Origin: Candidatus Woesearchaeota archaeon
Lineage (GTDB): Archaea; Nanobdellota; Nanobdellia; SCGC-AAA011-G17; GW2011-AR18
DNA length: 53,778 bases
Direction: 5' to 3'
Assembly (NCBI GenBank): GCA_018302545.1
Contig: JAGVZM010000022.1
Coordinates: 1-53,778 of the forward strand
Shown here: piece by piece, positions 1 through 7,573 of the stretch
Layout: the number at the start of each line of letters is the position of its first letter
How positions within the stretch are numbered: the first letter of the stretch is position 1
Translations under genes and position numbers: made by a program
The notes under the pieces: generated by a model
The model's database searches: none
What the model was told of the DNA's origin: nothing
Seen by the model: the letters and a program-made list of their open reading frames with translations, nothing else

Positions 1-68
1 TATTTCATAGTATATAATTATAGGAAAAAATAACGTTTAAATAAGGAACTACTCTCCAGAAGTTATAA

Positions 69-500
69 ATGAAAGTCTATATAATCCCCACAGGATGGGA
101 TAGGGAATTAGTAATAAAAACAGTTTTTAAAGCAGGGGTAGATAAGGTTTGTTTAATATCTGTTTATAGAAAAAAAGACCATAATTATAGTCCAGCTGAT
201 AAGGTTACAGAGAAGGTTAATGATTATTTAATAAAAAGTTTAGGAAACTTTACTAAAGTAGATATATTAAATGTTAATTATATAGACTTTAAGGATATAG
301 TTACACAAATAAATCACTATTTAAAAGAAAATGAAGGTAGTGATTTCTGTATAAATATTTCTACTGGTAGCCATATGGTTGCTGCTGCACTTATGTTTGT
401 TGCTTATATGAATAATATAGATCTAGAGTATAGTGTTGGTGAAAATCATAATCCTAAAATAATGAAGATGGTTTTTCTACTAAAGAAAAAAAATTATTAA
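69..500 (+). CDS. CARF-domain protein, N-terminal part of a frameshifted CARF-HTH regulator
   Basis: The 143 residues look like a CARF (Rossmann-like) ligand-sensing domain of the Csa3/HFX_2341 type: a beta strand at the N-terminus (MKVYIIPTGWDRE) and the late CARF motif INISTGSHMVAAAL near residues 95-108. Such domains sense cyclic oligonucleotides or similar ligands and usually carry a C-terminal winged helix. The frame stops at 498-500, just after an A8 run (486-493). One extra A there would join it to the 501-700 frame and give a protein of about 210 residues. No CRISPR array or cas gene is visible here, so a CRISPR role is only a family-level possibility. Confidence 0.7.
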   Translation: MKVYIIPTGWDRELVIKTVFKAGVDKVCLISVYRKKDHNYSPADKVTEKVNDYLIKSLGNFTKVDILNVNYIDFKDIVTQINHYLKENEGSDFCINISTGSHMVAAALMFVAYMNNIDLEYSVGENHNPKIMKMVFLLKKKNY

Positions 501-700
501 CTAAATTAAAAAAGAAAAAAGTGATTGATGTTAAAGATTTTATTGATGGAGCTAAAGGCAATATGGAAAATAGGTTAAGAAGTGAATTTCATTATATTTG
601 CAAGAAACTTGAGAAGCAAGGATTTGTTAAAATTAATAATAAAGGGAAGAAGTTTGAAGTTAGTTTGACTAATTTTGGTGATTTATGTATTGAAGATTGA
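501..700 (+). pseudogene. Detached HTH part of the CARF-HTH gene
   Basis: This is the -1 frame continuation after the A8 run at 486-493. It reads KLLTKLKKKKVIDVKDFIDG, then a winged-helix-like segment with LEKQGFVKINNKGKKFEV, and stops at 698-700. There is no start codon or promoter of its own, and the content matches the HTH expected after a CARF domain. The break could be a sequencing error, a real mutation, or -1 slippage on the A run. Confidence 0.55.
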
Positions 701-793
701 TTATTTTTTTGTGTTTATTTTATATAGATAAATTTTCTTTATTTTTGATTAATTTATATTTCTTTAGATTATTTTTTTAAGTTTAGTTTTTTC

Positions 794-807
794 CTTCGGG
801 TGATATA
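794..807 (+). promoter_or_regulatory. thyA promoter element shared with tmk
   Basis: The sequence cttcgggtgatata lies 29 nt before the thyA ATG. Its gtgatata part is placed like a TATA box for a leaderless transcript. The near-identical cttcgagtgatata sits 27 nt before tmk (2762-2775). The unusual CG-containing upstream half could be a TFB recognition element or an operator common to the two dTMP genes. Confidence 0.55.
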
Positions 808-836
808 TATTCAGATTTGTAGTTGCAATTTTTGAT

Positions 837-1916
837 ATGAGACAGTATCAAGATTTGTTGAAGAGAATTATTGAAAAGGGAGATGTGGTGTTTGAACCTA
901 GAACCCAAACATCAATTATACAAGTTTCTTCTGGATTAAGTAGTTATGATTTGCAAGCTGGTTTTCCTTTAGTTACTACAAAATATGTAAAGCCTGAACT
1001 TCCAGCAGAAGAGTTGTTGTGGAAATTGCGAGGAGAGGATAATATTGCCTCTTTGGTTCAGCGTGGTGTTCATTTTTGGACTGCTAATGCTTTTGACAAA
1101 TATTTGAAAGACACTGGGAGAATTCAAGAAGTTCCAAAGCACTCTGAGAGATGGAATAGTGAATTTGTAGAGTATGATAAAAGAGTTAGAGATGATCTGG
1201 AATTTGCTAGGCAACATGGAAGGTTAGGACCTGTTTATGGTTATCAGTGGAGACATAGAAATGATCAAAAAGGCGGTGAAATTGATAGACTTAAAGTAGT
1301 TGTTGATGGTTTAAAGAAAAATAGACATTCTAGATACCATTTGTTGAATGCTTGGAATGATGCTGATTTGAACGATATGGCTCTTGGTCCTTGTCCTTTT
1401 TGGCATCAATTTACAGCTTCAGGAGATAATCTAGACTTAACAATGGTACAAAGAAGCTGTGATACTTATTTAGGAGTTCCATTTAATGTTGCTCAGGATG
1501 CTTTGCTTCTGCATATGATCGCTAGAGAAGTTGGTCTTAAACCGAGAAGACTCGAACACATGACTATCAACACCCACCTTTATCTTGGAATTAGCCCGCG
1601 AGCAGATTTTTGGGATAATCCAGAAAATGTTTCTCAATTTAAAGGAAGATTTGCAAAAGTTCAAGACAGAGCGGAATATTTAATGTTGAGAGATTGGTAT
1701 CTTGAACAAGCCCCTCCTGAATCTGAAGGTAATGGAAATAAGGATCATATGCCTTTTGTTCTTGAACAACTATCAAAAGAACCAAGAGCGCTCCCTATAT
1801 TAACTCTCAGAGAAGTTACTCTATTTGATGCAATTGAATTACCAGCTGATAAGGTTTTTGAATTGCGAGACTATGACCCTCATAGATGGAAGAGCAAAGC
1901 TGTAATGGCTGCTTAA
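837..1916 (+). CDS. thyA: Thymidylate synthase (ThyA)
   Basis: ThyA converts dUMP and methylene-THF to dTMP and DHF. Visible motifs are QWRH (137-140), the catalytic Cys186 in LGPCPFWHQF, the dUMP-binding QRSCD (205-209), N217 in PFNVAQ, and NTHLYLG (245-251). At 359 residues it is longer than the 264-residue E. coli enzyme, mainly through an insert around 85-125 like that of long-form enzymes. The ATG directly follows a TATA-like element, so the mRNA is probably leaderless. folA (convergent, 2164-2634) supplies the folate reductase needed by ThyA-type synthesis, and tmk follows, so the block makes dTTP precursors. Confidence 0.97.
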   Translation: MRQYQDLLKRIIEKGDVVFEPRTQTSIIQVSSGLSSYDLQAGFPLVTTKYVKPELPAEELLWKLRGEDNIASLVQRGVHFWTANAFDKYLKDTGRIQEVPKHSERWNSEFVEYDKRVRDDLEFARQHGRLGPVYGYQWRHRNDQKGGEIDRLKVVVDGLKKNRHSRYHLLNAWNDADLNDMALGPCPFWHQFTASGDNLDLTMVQRSCDTYLGVPFNVAQDALLLHMIAREVGLKPRRLEHMTINTHLYLGISPRADFWDNPENVSQFKGRFAKVQDRAEYLMLRDWYLEQAPPESEGNGNKDHMPFVLEQLSKEPRALPILTLREVTLFDAIELPADKVFELRDYDPHRWKSKAVMAA

Positions 1917-2163
1917 TTTAAGATTATAGAGAAAGAAATATAGCTTTGATAAAGGAGACTGTAGAAAATTTATAATTATATTTAATTTGATAATTTGTAT
2001 GATTAACATTATTCTCTTTTTGTTTATAATAAGTTGATAATTTCCTAAATTCTTCATTAAATTTAAATTAATATGTCTAATTTTATTAATGTTTGGAGAA
2101 TTTACTTCCCAAGGTTTATTATCATATTCTTTTTGTTTTTCATGTAACCACTCCTTTAGTTAG
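1917..2163. other. AT-rich gap between convergent thyA and folA
   Basis: No convincing gene. The minus strand has an open stretch just past folA whose first part (KEWLHEKQKEYDNKPWEVN, about 2095-2155) looks protein-like but follows a stop and has no plausible start. It may be a gene remnant. A good AAGGAG sits before an ATG on the minus strand near 2140, but that frame encodes only 13 residues. Confidence 0.4.
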
Positions 2164-2634
2164 TTACCTTCTTACGTAAGTTTCAAAACTATAGTTTTCT
2201 GCCCTTTCTTCTTTTATTTTATTCCAAATTCTTTCATCAATTTCAGGGAAAAATCTATCACCTTCATATGTTCCAAAAACTCTTGTTAATTCTATTTTTT
2301 TAGCATCTGACATGGCTCTTTCGTAAACTCTTTGGCCACCAATTGCATAAGCGAATTCTTTATTTTCTTCACTAGCAATTTCAACTGCTTCTTCAAATGA
2401 ATGGGCAATTCTTATACCTTCTTTAGTATATAGAGTATTGCTAGTTAGTACAATATTTAATCTTCCGGGTAATGGTTTTCCTATTGATTCGTGAGTCTCT
2501 CTTCCCATAATAATTGGATGTCCCATTGTTAAAGCTTTGAATCTCTTTAAGTCTTCTGAAATTTTCCAAGGAATTCTGCCTTTATTTCCTATTACTTGAT
2601 TTTCAGAAACAGCTACTATGATTGCTAAATCCAT
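2164..2634 (-). CDS. folA: Dihydrofolate reductase
   Basis: NADPH-dependent reduction of dihydrofolate to THF, regenerating the folate oxidised by ThyA. The 156-residue length is normal. Family features are MDLAIIVAVSENQVIGNKGRIPW at the N-terminus (substrate loop with W23), the cofactor motif HPIIMGRETHESIGKPLPGR (39-58), and AIGGQRVYE (96-104). The TATA-like sequence on the minus strand about 22-29 nt before the ATG lies inside a 51-bp tandem duplication (2637-2738). The gene runs divergently from tmk. Confidence 0.96.
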   Translation of the reverse strand: MDLAIIVAVSENQVIGNKGRIPWKISEDLKRFKALTMGHPIIMGRETHESIGKPLPGRLNIVLTSNTLYTKEGIRIAHSFEEAVEIASEENKEFAYAIGGQRVYERAMSDAKKIELTRVFGTYEGDRFFPEIDERIWNKIKEERAENYSFETYVRR

Positions 2635-2636
2635 GT

Positions 2637-2738
2637 AATTGAATTTAATTTTTAGATTTATATTTATTATTGTTATATATAGAATATAATTGAATTTAAT
2701 GTTTAGGTTTATATTTATTATTTTTATTTATAGAATAT
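2637..2738. repeat. Tandem 51-bp direct repeat in the folA/tmk intergenic region
   Basis: Two adjacent copies, 2637-2687 and 2688-2738, both begin aattgaatttaat and end tatagaatat, with about 5 differences. Each copy contains the TATA-like region that serves folA on the minus strand, so the folA promoter appears duplicated. Confidence 0.85.
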
Positions 2739-2761
2739 TTTTCTTTATTATTAATCTTTAT

Positions 2762-2775
2762 CTTCGAGTGATATA
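2762..2775 (+). promoter_or_regulatory. tmk promoter element shared with thyA
   Basis: cttcgagtgatata differs at one position from the thyA element at 794-807 and lies 27 nt before the tmk ATG, the spacing expected for a leaderless archaeal promoter. Confidence 0.55.
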
Positions 2776-2802
2776 AATGTAAAGTTATTATTTCAATTTT
2801 TT

Positions 2803-3450
2803 ATGAGTGGTGAAATAAAAGAGGGTAAATTTATAGTTCTAGAAGGCCCAGATGGTGCTGGAAGTACAACCCAAATTAAGTTGCTTGGCAAATATTTAGA
2901 AGAACAAAGAGGTTTAAAAGTTCATGTAACTAAAGAACCAACAAATAGATTAATTGGAGGTTTGATTAGGAGTTTATTAACGAAAGATTGGAGATTAGAT
3001 AGTTATGGGACTCAATTATTGTTCTGTGCTGATCGAGCCCATCATTTACAAACAGATGTAGAACCTGCTCTTGCTAAAGGATGGTATGTATTAACAGATA
3101 GATATTATCCATCTACAATCATATATGGTTCAATGGCTATAGATGAAACTAGGAGAGATGGAGATCAAACTGATTATTGGAGATTATTAAGTGATATTAA
3201 TGCTCCATTTAGAACTCCGGATTTAACTATGATATTAGAGATGGATCCTAAAGAATGTATGAGAAGAATACTCCACTCTAGACCTAGTACAGAATCATTT
3301 GAACATGAAGAGGCATTAAGAAAAGTTATGGATAACTATAGGAGATTTGTTTCAGAACAACCAAATGCATTTTTGATAGATGGAATGGGAGAGATTGAAC
3401 AAATCCATGCAAGAGTTGTAAGTGTTATTAAGGATTATTTGTTTAAGTGA
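2803..3450 (+). CDS. tmk: dTMP kinase
   Basis: Phosphorylates dTMP to dTDP. The P-loop GPDGAGSTT lies at residues 15-23, and the DRYYPST motif (about 99-105) places the conserved DR(Y/H) dTMP-binding element. The LFCADRAHH segment fits the base-binding helix. At 215 residues it is normal length. The start follows the shared promoter element, and upstream the frame has only AT-rich sequence. With thyA it forms a probable dTMP regulon. Confidence 0.95.
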   Translation: MSGEIKEGKFIVLEGPDGAGSTTQIKLLGKYLEEQRGLKVHVTKEPTNRLIGGLIRSLLTKDWRLDSYGTQLLFCADRAHHLQTDVEPALAKGWYVLTDRYYPSTIIYGSMAIDETRRDGDQTDYWRLLSDINAPFRTPDLTMILEMDPKECMRRILHSRPSTESFEHEEALRKVMDNYRRFVSEQPNAFLIDGMGEIEQIHARVVSVIKDYLFK

Positions 3451-3454
3451 AGTT

Positions 3455-3477
3455 CCCAATCGCAGCAAGCTGCAGGG
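3455..3477. repeat. GC-rich short palindrome after tmk
   Basis: A ccc...gcagc-aa-gctgc-a-ggg arrangement makes a tight hairpin (perfect GCAGC/GCTGC arms, flanked by CCC/GGG). It is conspicuously GC-rich in this AT-rich DNA. No second copy was seen in the window. It could be a tmk 3' end structure or the relic of a mobile palindromic element. Confidence 0.45.
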
Positions 3478-3532
3478 TATTGATTTTAAAATAAAAAAGA
3501 AAAAATAAATTAAAATTAATTATAAAAAGAGT

Positions 3533-3607
3533 TTATCTCTTTTTTTTCTTCTTTGCTGCTTTCTTAACTGATTTCTTCTTAGCAGCTTTCTTTTTCTTCA
3601 TTGGCAT
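3533..3607 (-). CDS. 24-residue Lys/Ala-rich basic peptide
   Basis: The frame ATG (3607-3605) to TAA (3535-3533) encodes a 24-residue peptide, 15 of them Lys, starting MPMKKKKAAKKKSVKK. It resembles the Lys-Ala tails of histone H1 and small nucleic-acid-binding proteins. Support for translation is a full-length Shine-Dalgarno, ggaggtga, ending 6 nt before the ATG, one of the best in the window. There is no domain to name. Binding to DNA, RNA or ribosomes is inferred from charge only. Confidence 0.6.
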   Translation of the reverse strand: MPMKKKKAAKKKSVKKAAKKKKKR

Positions 3608-3753
3608 CTCCCTTCACCTCCTTTTTAAGTTAATCTATTAGCATTAACTCAATCATAATTTTGGATTTTTCTTTTAAAAAGGTTTTTGTTTTTAATATAA
3701 AGTTATGACTAAAACAAAATAAAAAAAGAAAAATAAAATAATTTTATTCAATT

Positions 3754-4416
3754 TCAAAAATAATTTTTACTTGTGTCTTCAATTGTTTTTACCTTTGTTA
3801 CTTTTGTTCCCAAAGATTTTGCAATTGCATCTGCTTTTTCTTTTGCATTTTTTGAAGCTTGTGCAAGTAGTTCTGTTTTTATTTCAGTTTGTTTTTCATC
3901 TGATAAAGTAAATTGCAAACTACCTATATTTACAAATGTTTTTTCATAATTAGATGAAATTTGTGAAGCATCTAAAATTTTAGATATTCTTGAAAAATCT
4001 TTGAAGGTTATTTTTATTGAATTTGAAACTCTAACGCCTTCTTTCACATATTTATTTATATTACTATCCCATTTGTTTAGTAAGTCTATTCTGTAATCTG
4101 TAGTCTCTATATCTCTTATTCCTTCAGATTTTATTCTTTCTATTAGTTCGTTAGTTACTTTTGAGTTTTGTGATTGTGTTTCTTGCGAATCTTTTCCTTC
4201 AGTTGAAACTGTAATGTAAAGTATTGCCCTATCAGGAGAAAATTCTTGTTCATGATATCCATTTACAGTGATTGTTGAAGAGCTTTGCTGTAATGGCAAG
4301 GTATAATTTGTTAATGGATATACTACTTCTTGATCTTTTGTTTCATAAACAAATAAAGCTATTAATAATATTAAACTTATACTTCCAATAATTAATAATG
4401 TACTATTTTCTTTCAT
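3754..4416 (-). CDS. SIMPL-domain (DUF541) membrane-anchored protein
   Basis: A single N-terminal membrane segment (LLIIGSISLILLIALFVY) is followed by an extracytoplasmic SIMPL domain of about 180 residues. Family cues are ITVNGYHEQEFSPDRAILYITVSTEG, the QNSKVTNELIERIKSEGI helix, and ATTDYRI-like text (ETTDYRI). SIMPL proteins are surface or periplasmic proteins of poorly known function. I prefer the second ATG (4416), because ggaggaaacaaaa places a ribosome binding site 8 nt before it; the first ATG (4431) overlaps that site. A TATA-like tttatata near 4465 would give a short leader. Confidence 0.8.
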   Translation of the reverse strand: MKENSTLLIIGSISLILLIALFVYETKDQEVVYPLTNYTLPLQQSSSTITVNGYHEQEFSPDRAILYITVSTEGKDSQETQSQNSKVTNELIERIKSEGIRDIETTDYRIDLLNKWDSNINKYVKEGVRVSNSIKITFKDFSRISKILDASQISSNYEKTFVNIGSLQFTLSDEKQTEIKTELLAQASKNAKEKADAIAKSLGTKVTKVKTIEDTSKNYF

Positions 4417-4498
4417 TTTTGTTTCCTCCATAATTTGGATATTAAGGTATAGATGATAATGTATATAAATATACTTTAGACTTTAGTTTAGTTTGAAG

Positions 4499-5221
4499 TT
4501 ATTCAATTTCTCTAGTTCTTTTATCTCTTTTAAAATTATTAGCAATACCAAAACCAGATAAATCTTTATTAGATTTTATTTCAAATACTTTGTAAATCTT
4601 CATGTCTTTAGATATTTCATTAATTTGTTTTATAGAATAATTATATTCTTTTACTAATTTTATAAAAAAATCAAAATCTGCAAAATTTGACCATGTTGAA
4701 TAGATTTTTCCATTTGAATTTAAATAATTTTTAGCTTCTTTAAAAAATTTATGTAATGACTCATGGTCTTTATCAAATAATGACTTTTCTATAACATCTT
4801 TTGCTTCAAAATCCGAATATGGTGGATTTATTGCTATAATATCAAATTTTTCTTTTGTTTGTGGAAAAACATCTGCATTTACTGCTTTCATTTTATTTTC
4901 TAATTTATGTAATTTAATATTTTCTTGAATATTTTTTACAGCATCTTGATTAATATCTGTAGCAACTACTTCTTTTGCATTTTGTGCTAGAAAAATTGCA
5001 ATACAACCTGTTCCAGCAAAACATTCTAAACATTTATCTTCTGAACTTGGTTTTATAGAACTTATTAATAATTTTGTGTCTGTTGCAGGGTAAAAAACAT
5101 TTGGATTAACTATAATTTCTTTATTAAAAACTTCAACCTTGTAAGGTTCTTTACAAAGTTTCATCTTTTCTATTTTATTTTTTTGTGATTCGTAAGTTTT
5201 TTGGATTAGATTCGATTGCAT
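4499..5221 (-). CDS. HemK2/Mtq2-like class I methyltransferase
   Basis: An SAM-binding Rossmann methyltransferase with motif I CLECFAGTGCIAIFLA, an acidic VVATDINQDAV (SAM ribose binding) and the NPPYS motif typical of enzymes that methylate amide or amino nitrogens. The length (240) and NPPY place it near archaeal HemK2/Mtq2, which methylate the Gln of the release-factor GGQ motif. The exact substrate is inferred. It starts 12 nt after rtcB ends, so the two are probably co-transcribed. Confidence 0.75.
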   Translation of the reverse strand: MQSNLIQKTYESQKNKIEKMKLCKEPYKVEVFNKEIIVNPNVFYPATDTKLLISSIKPSSEDKCLECFAGTGCIAIFLAQNAKEVVATDINQDAVKNIQENIKLHKLENKMKAVNADVFPQTKEKFDIIAINPPYSDFEAKDVIEKSLFDKDHESLHKFFKEAKNYLNSNGKIYSTWSNFADFDFFIKLVKEYNYSIKQINEISKDMKIYKVFEIKSNKDLSGFGIANNFKRDKRTREIE

Positions 5222-5233
5222 TTTAAAATAGAA

Positions 5234-6726
5234 TTATCCTTTTACATTTCCAATAGGAAGGAAACGAACTACAGGTTTAGAAATTCCAGATTTATCTAAT
5301 GCATCAATTACATCAGTAATATTTTTATATGCTGATCCAGCTTCTTCTGCTAGTCCTTGCATTGAAGAAGATTTGACATAAATTCCTTTTTTCTCCATTT
5401 CTCTTTGTAAAGTTTCTCCTCTAAATTCTTTTTTTGCTTGAGTTCTTGACATTATTCTTCCAGAACCGTGTGCAGTACTAGAGAATGTTTCCTCATCTGC
5501 TTTTTTAGTTCCTGCTAATAAATAAGAACCTGTTTCCATACTTCCACCAATTATTACTGGAGAACCAACATCTTGGTATAATTTAGATACTTCTGGATTT
5601 CCAGGACCTTGACATAAGGTTGCACCTTTCCTATGTACAACTAATTTCTTCTTTTTTCCATCTATTTTAAATTCTTGATATCTGGCTAAATTATGAGCAA
5701 CATCATAGATACAATGCATATTCATATCTTCTGCTTTTTGTTTAAAAACTTGTTCAAAACTTTCTCTTATTCTATGTAATATAACTTGTCTGTTTGAGAA
5801 AGCCATATTAGCTGCACATGCCATTGCTTTATAATAATCTTGTCCTTCTTTGCTTAAGAAAGGAGCACAACTTAATTCCCTATCATTTATTTTAATATTT
5901 TCTCTTTTCATAACATTTTCAAATATTTTTAAATAATCTGTTGCAACTTGATGTCCGAATCCTCTAGAACCACAATGAAACATAATTACAATTTGATCTT
6001 TAAAAATTCCAAATTTCTTAGCTAATTTTTCATCAATAATATTTTCAGGTTTTACATGTTGAATTTCAAGATAATGATTTCCTGAACCTAAAGTTCCTAA
6101 TTGATCTATTCCTCTTTGTCTTGCTTTATCTGTAACTTTACTTGAATCAGCCCAGTCTATTTTCCCATTACTTTCAATTCTTTCTAAATCTTCTTTCCAA
6201 CCGTAACCATTATCTATACACCATTTAGCACCTTGTTCCATAACCTCATTAAATTGTTGATTATTTACTTTAACAAATCCTTTACAACCTACACCAGAAG
6301 GAACTGCCTTAAATAAAGTGTTCACTAGATCTTTTATTTTAGGTTGAACGTCTTTGATAGTTAAGTTAGTAGTCAACAAGCGCATACCGCAATTAATATC
6401 AAATCCTATACCGCCAGGAGATATTACTCCGCCTTGATCTGGATCTGTTGCAGCAACACCACCAATTGGGAACCCATAGCCCCACTTGTCTTTCTTTAGA
6501 AAAGTCTAAAAGAAAAATGACCATCGGGCATGCATAATGCATACTTTTGGATTCCTGGTAGACATGCTACGTTAGTTACCTGATCAAATACTCCTTTGTC
6601 CATTACTTCAAGTAATTGTTTTGTTGCAATTACTCTTGCTGGTACGTTCATACCTTGTTTGAAACTTGTTGGAATTTCCCATACAGCTTCTTCTATTTGT
6701 TTTATGTCTTTTGGTATATTTGACAT
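5234..6726 (-). CDS. rtcB: RtcB RNA-splicing ligase, interrupted by a 32-nt BHB-like intron (6485-6516)
   Basis: RtcB joins 2',3'-cyclic phosphate and 5'-OH RNA ends using GTP and Mn2+, completing tRNA splicing. Exon 1 (6726-6517) encodes residues 1-70, ending CMPDGH. Exon 2 (6484-5234) resumes WGYGFPIGGVAA and encodes 71-486. In the joined protein all expected active-site residues are present: D99 and C102 (GFDINCG), H207 (GSGNH), H240 (HCGSRG), H334 (VAHNLA) and H409 (TAHGSGR, the guanylated His). Length 486 matches the family (about 480). Unspliced mRNA gives only 76 residues because the frame meets TAA at 6498-6496 inside the insert. A TATA box about 6750-6757 implies a leaderless start. 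If the insert is not spliced, this is a disrupted gene. Confidence 0.93.
6485..6516 (-). other. Predicted archaeal BHB pre-mRNA intron in rtcB
   Basis: In the sense strand, GGUC (6522-6519) can pair with GACA (6490-6487) by three Watson-Crick pairs plus G-A. The flanking 3-nt bulges are AU^U (6518-6516) and AG^U (6486-6484), with cuts after the second bulge base, the splicing endonuclease rule. Between them TTTCTT(T)TAGA and TCTAAAGAAA form a 10-bp hairpin with one bulged T and a CTTT loop. Cutting at these points joins CAU to UGG and restores RtcB exactly. The outer helix is imperfect. The geometry matches the tRNA introns at 12336-12908. Confidence 0.75.
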
Positions 6727-6761
6727 AATTAAATGTTAAAATCTAATTCTTATAAGGTTTA

Positions 6762-7487
6762 CTATTTAGCAATTTTCCATAGAACTTCAAAATAAGTTTT
6801 TAATGTTTCAGTAATTTCTTTATTTTTAATTATTATGAATAATGGTTTTTCTTCAACTAAAACATGAATACATATTTTTTCATCACCCAATATATCAAAT
6901 GTAGCTTTATGGTTTTCTACTCCTTCAATAAAACGAACTTGAATTCCTTTTAATTTTGTCCAAGCTGCATCTTTCTTTTTTATACTCGATATGGCTCGCA
7001 CTTTTAATTTCTTTTTAGCTACTTCTTTTCTAATTCGATTCATTTCCCAAGTTTCAAAGGTCTCATAACTTATTCCTGTTGCTCCTAAAATTGAATATTC
7101 ATTAGATTTTATAGCTTCTTCAAATAATATCTTTAAACCTTCTTTTCCTTCATAAATTTCAATATAGGTTTTACTTTCATTTGATTTTTCTATTTTTTTA
7201 AGATCTGAAATTAGAGATTTAACAAAAGCTTCTTGCTCCTTTATTGAATTTAAAAGATGTGATGGATCTGATGCAGAAAAATATTTTTTTCTTTGTTTGT
7301 TTATGTAGTTAACTAAACCCTTTCCTATAAGTTTATCTAATATTTGATATGTTATTGTTCTGTCTAATCCTGCTTTCTTTGCTAAGTCTGATGCTTTTAT
7401 CTGGTCTTTTTTTAATAATTCTAAATATACTTTAGACTCGTTATTTGTTAAACCAACCTTAATTAATCTTTCATTTAATCCCAACAT
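6762..7487 (-). CDS. TrmB-family transcriptional regulator
   Basis: 241 residues: an N-terminal winged helix (LTNNESKVYLELLKKDQIKASDLAKKAG..., about 13-70, with DRTITYQILDKLIGKGLVNY as recognition region), a short coiled linker, then the TrmB C-terminal effector-binding region (YIEIYEGKEGLKILFEEAI to LKTYFEVLWKIAK). TrmB proteins repress or activate sugar and metabolite genes. It is divergent from an MFS transporter, with a 23-bp imperfect palindrome between them, so it probably controls itself and the transporter. Confidence 0.88.
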   Translation of the reverse strand: MLGLNERLIKVGLTNNESKVYLELLKKDQIKASDLAKKAGLDRTITYQILDKLIGKGLVNYINKQRKKYFSASDPSHLLNSIKEQEAFVKSLISDLKKIEKSNESKTYIEIYEGKEGLKILFEEAIKSNEYSILGATGISYETFETWEMNRIRKEVAKKKLKVRAISSIKKKDAAWTKLKGIQVRFIEGVENHKATFDILGDEKICIHVLVEEKPLFIIIKNKEITETLKTYFEVLWKIAK

Positions 7488-7517
7488 TATATTTTCATAT
7501 TAAGATTCTTATATAAA

Positions 7518-7540
7518 TGTTGTTAGTTTAACTTACAACA
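7518..7540. promoter_or_regulatory. Candidate TrmB operator between regulator and MFS gene
   Basis: A 23-bp near-palindrome with tgttgt at one end and acaaca at the other and agtt/aact inside (one mismatch between arms). It lies between the two outward promoters: atataaat at 7511-7518 for the regulator (ATG at 7487) and ttatatatg near 7548-7556 for the transporter (GTG at 7574). Confidence 0.6.
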
Positions 7541-7573
7541 CACATTATTATATATGTTACAATTAATTCCTTT

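Noticed and set aside
69-700. CRISPR-Cas locus suggested by the CARF domain
   Set aside because: No repeat array, no leader and no cas gene are visible near it or elsewhere in the window.
2010-2155. Minus-strand gene after folA (KEWLHEKQ...)
   Set aside because: A stop precedes it with no start codon; it degenerates into AT-rich non-coding-like sequence. Kept only as a possible remnant.
6485-6516. rtcB insert as translational bypass, intein or simple frameshift error
   Set aside because: No matching take-off/landing codons, no intein length or splicing motifs, and 32 inserted bases with a hairpin are not a homopolymer error. The exact BHB cut geometry fits an intron better.
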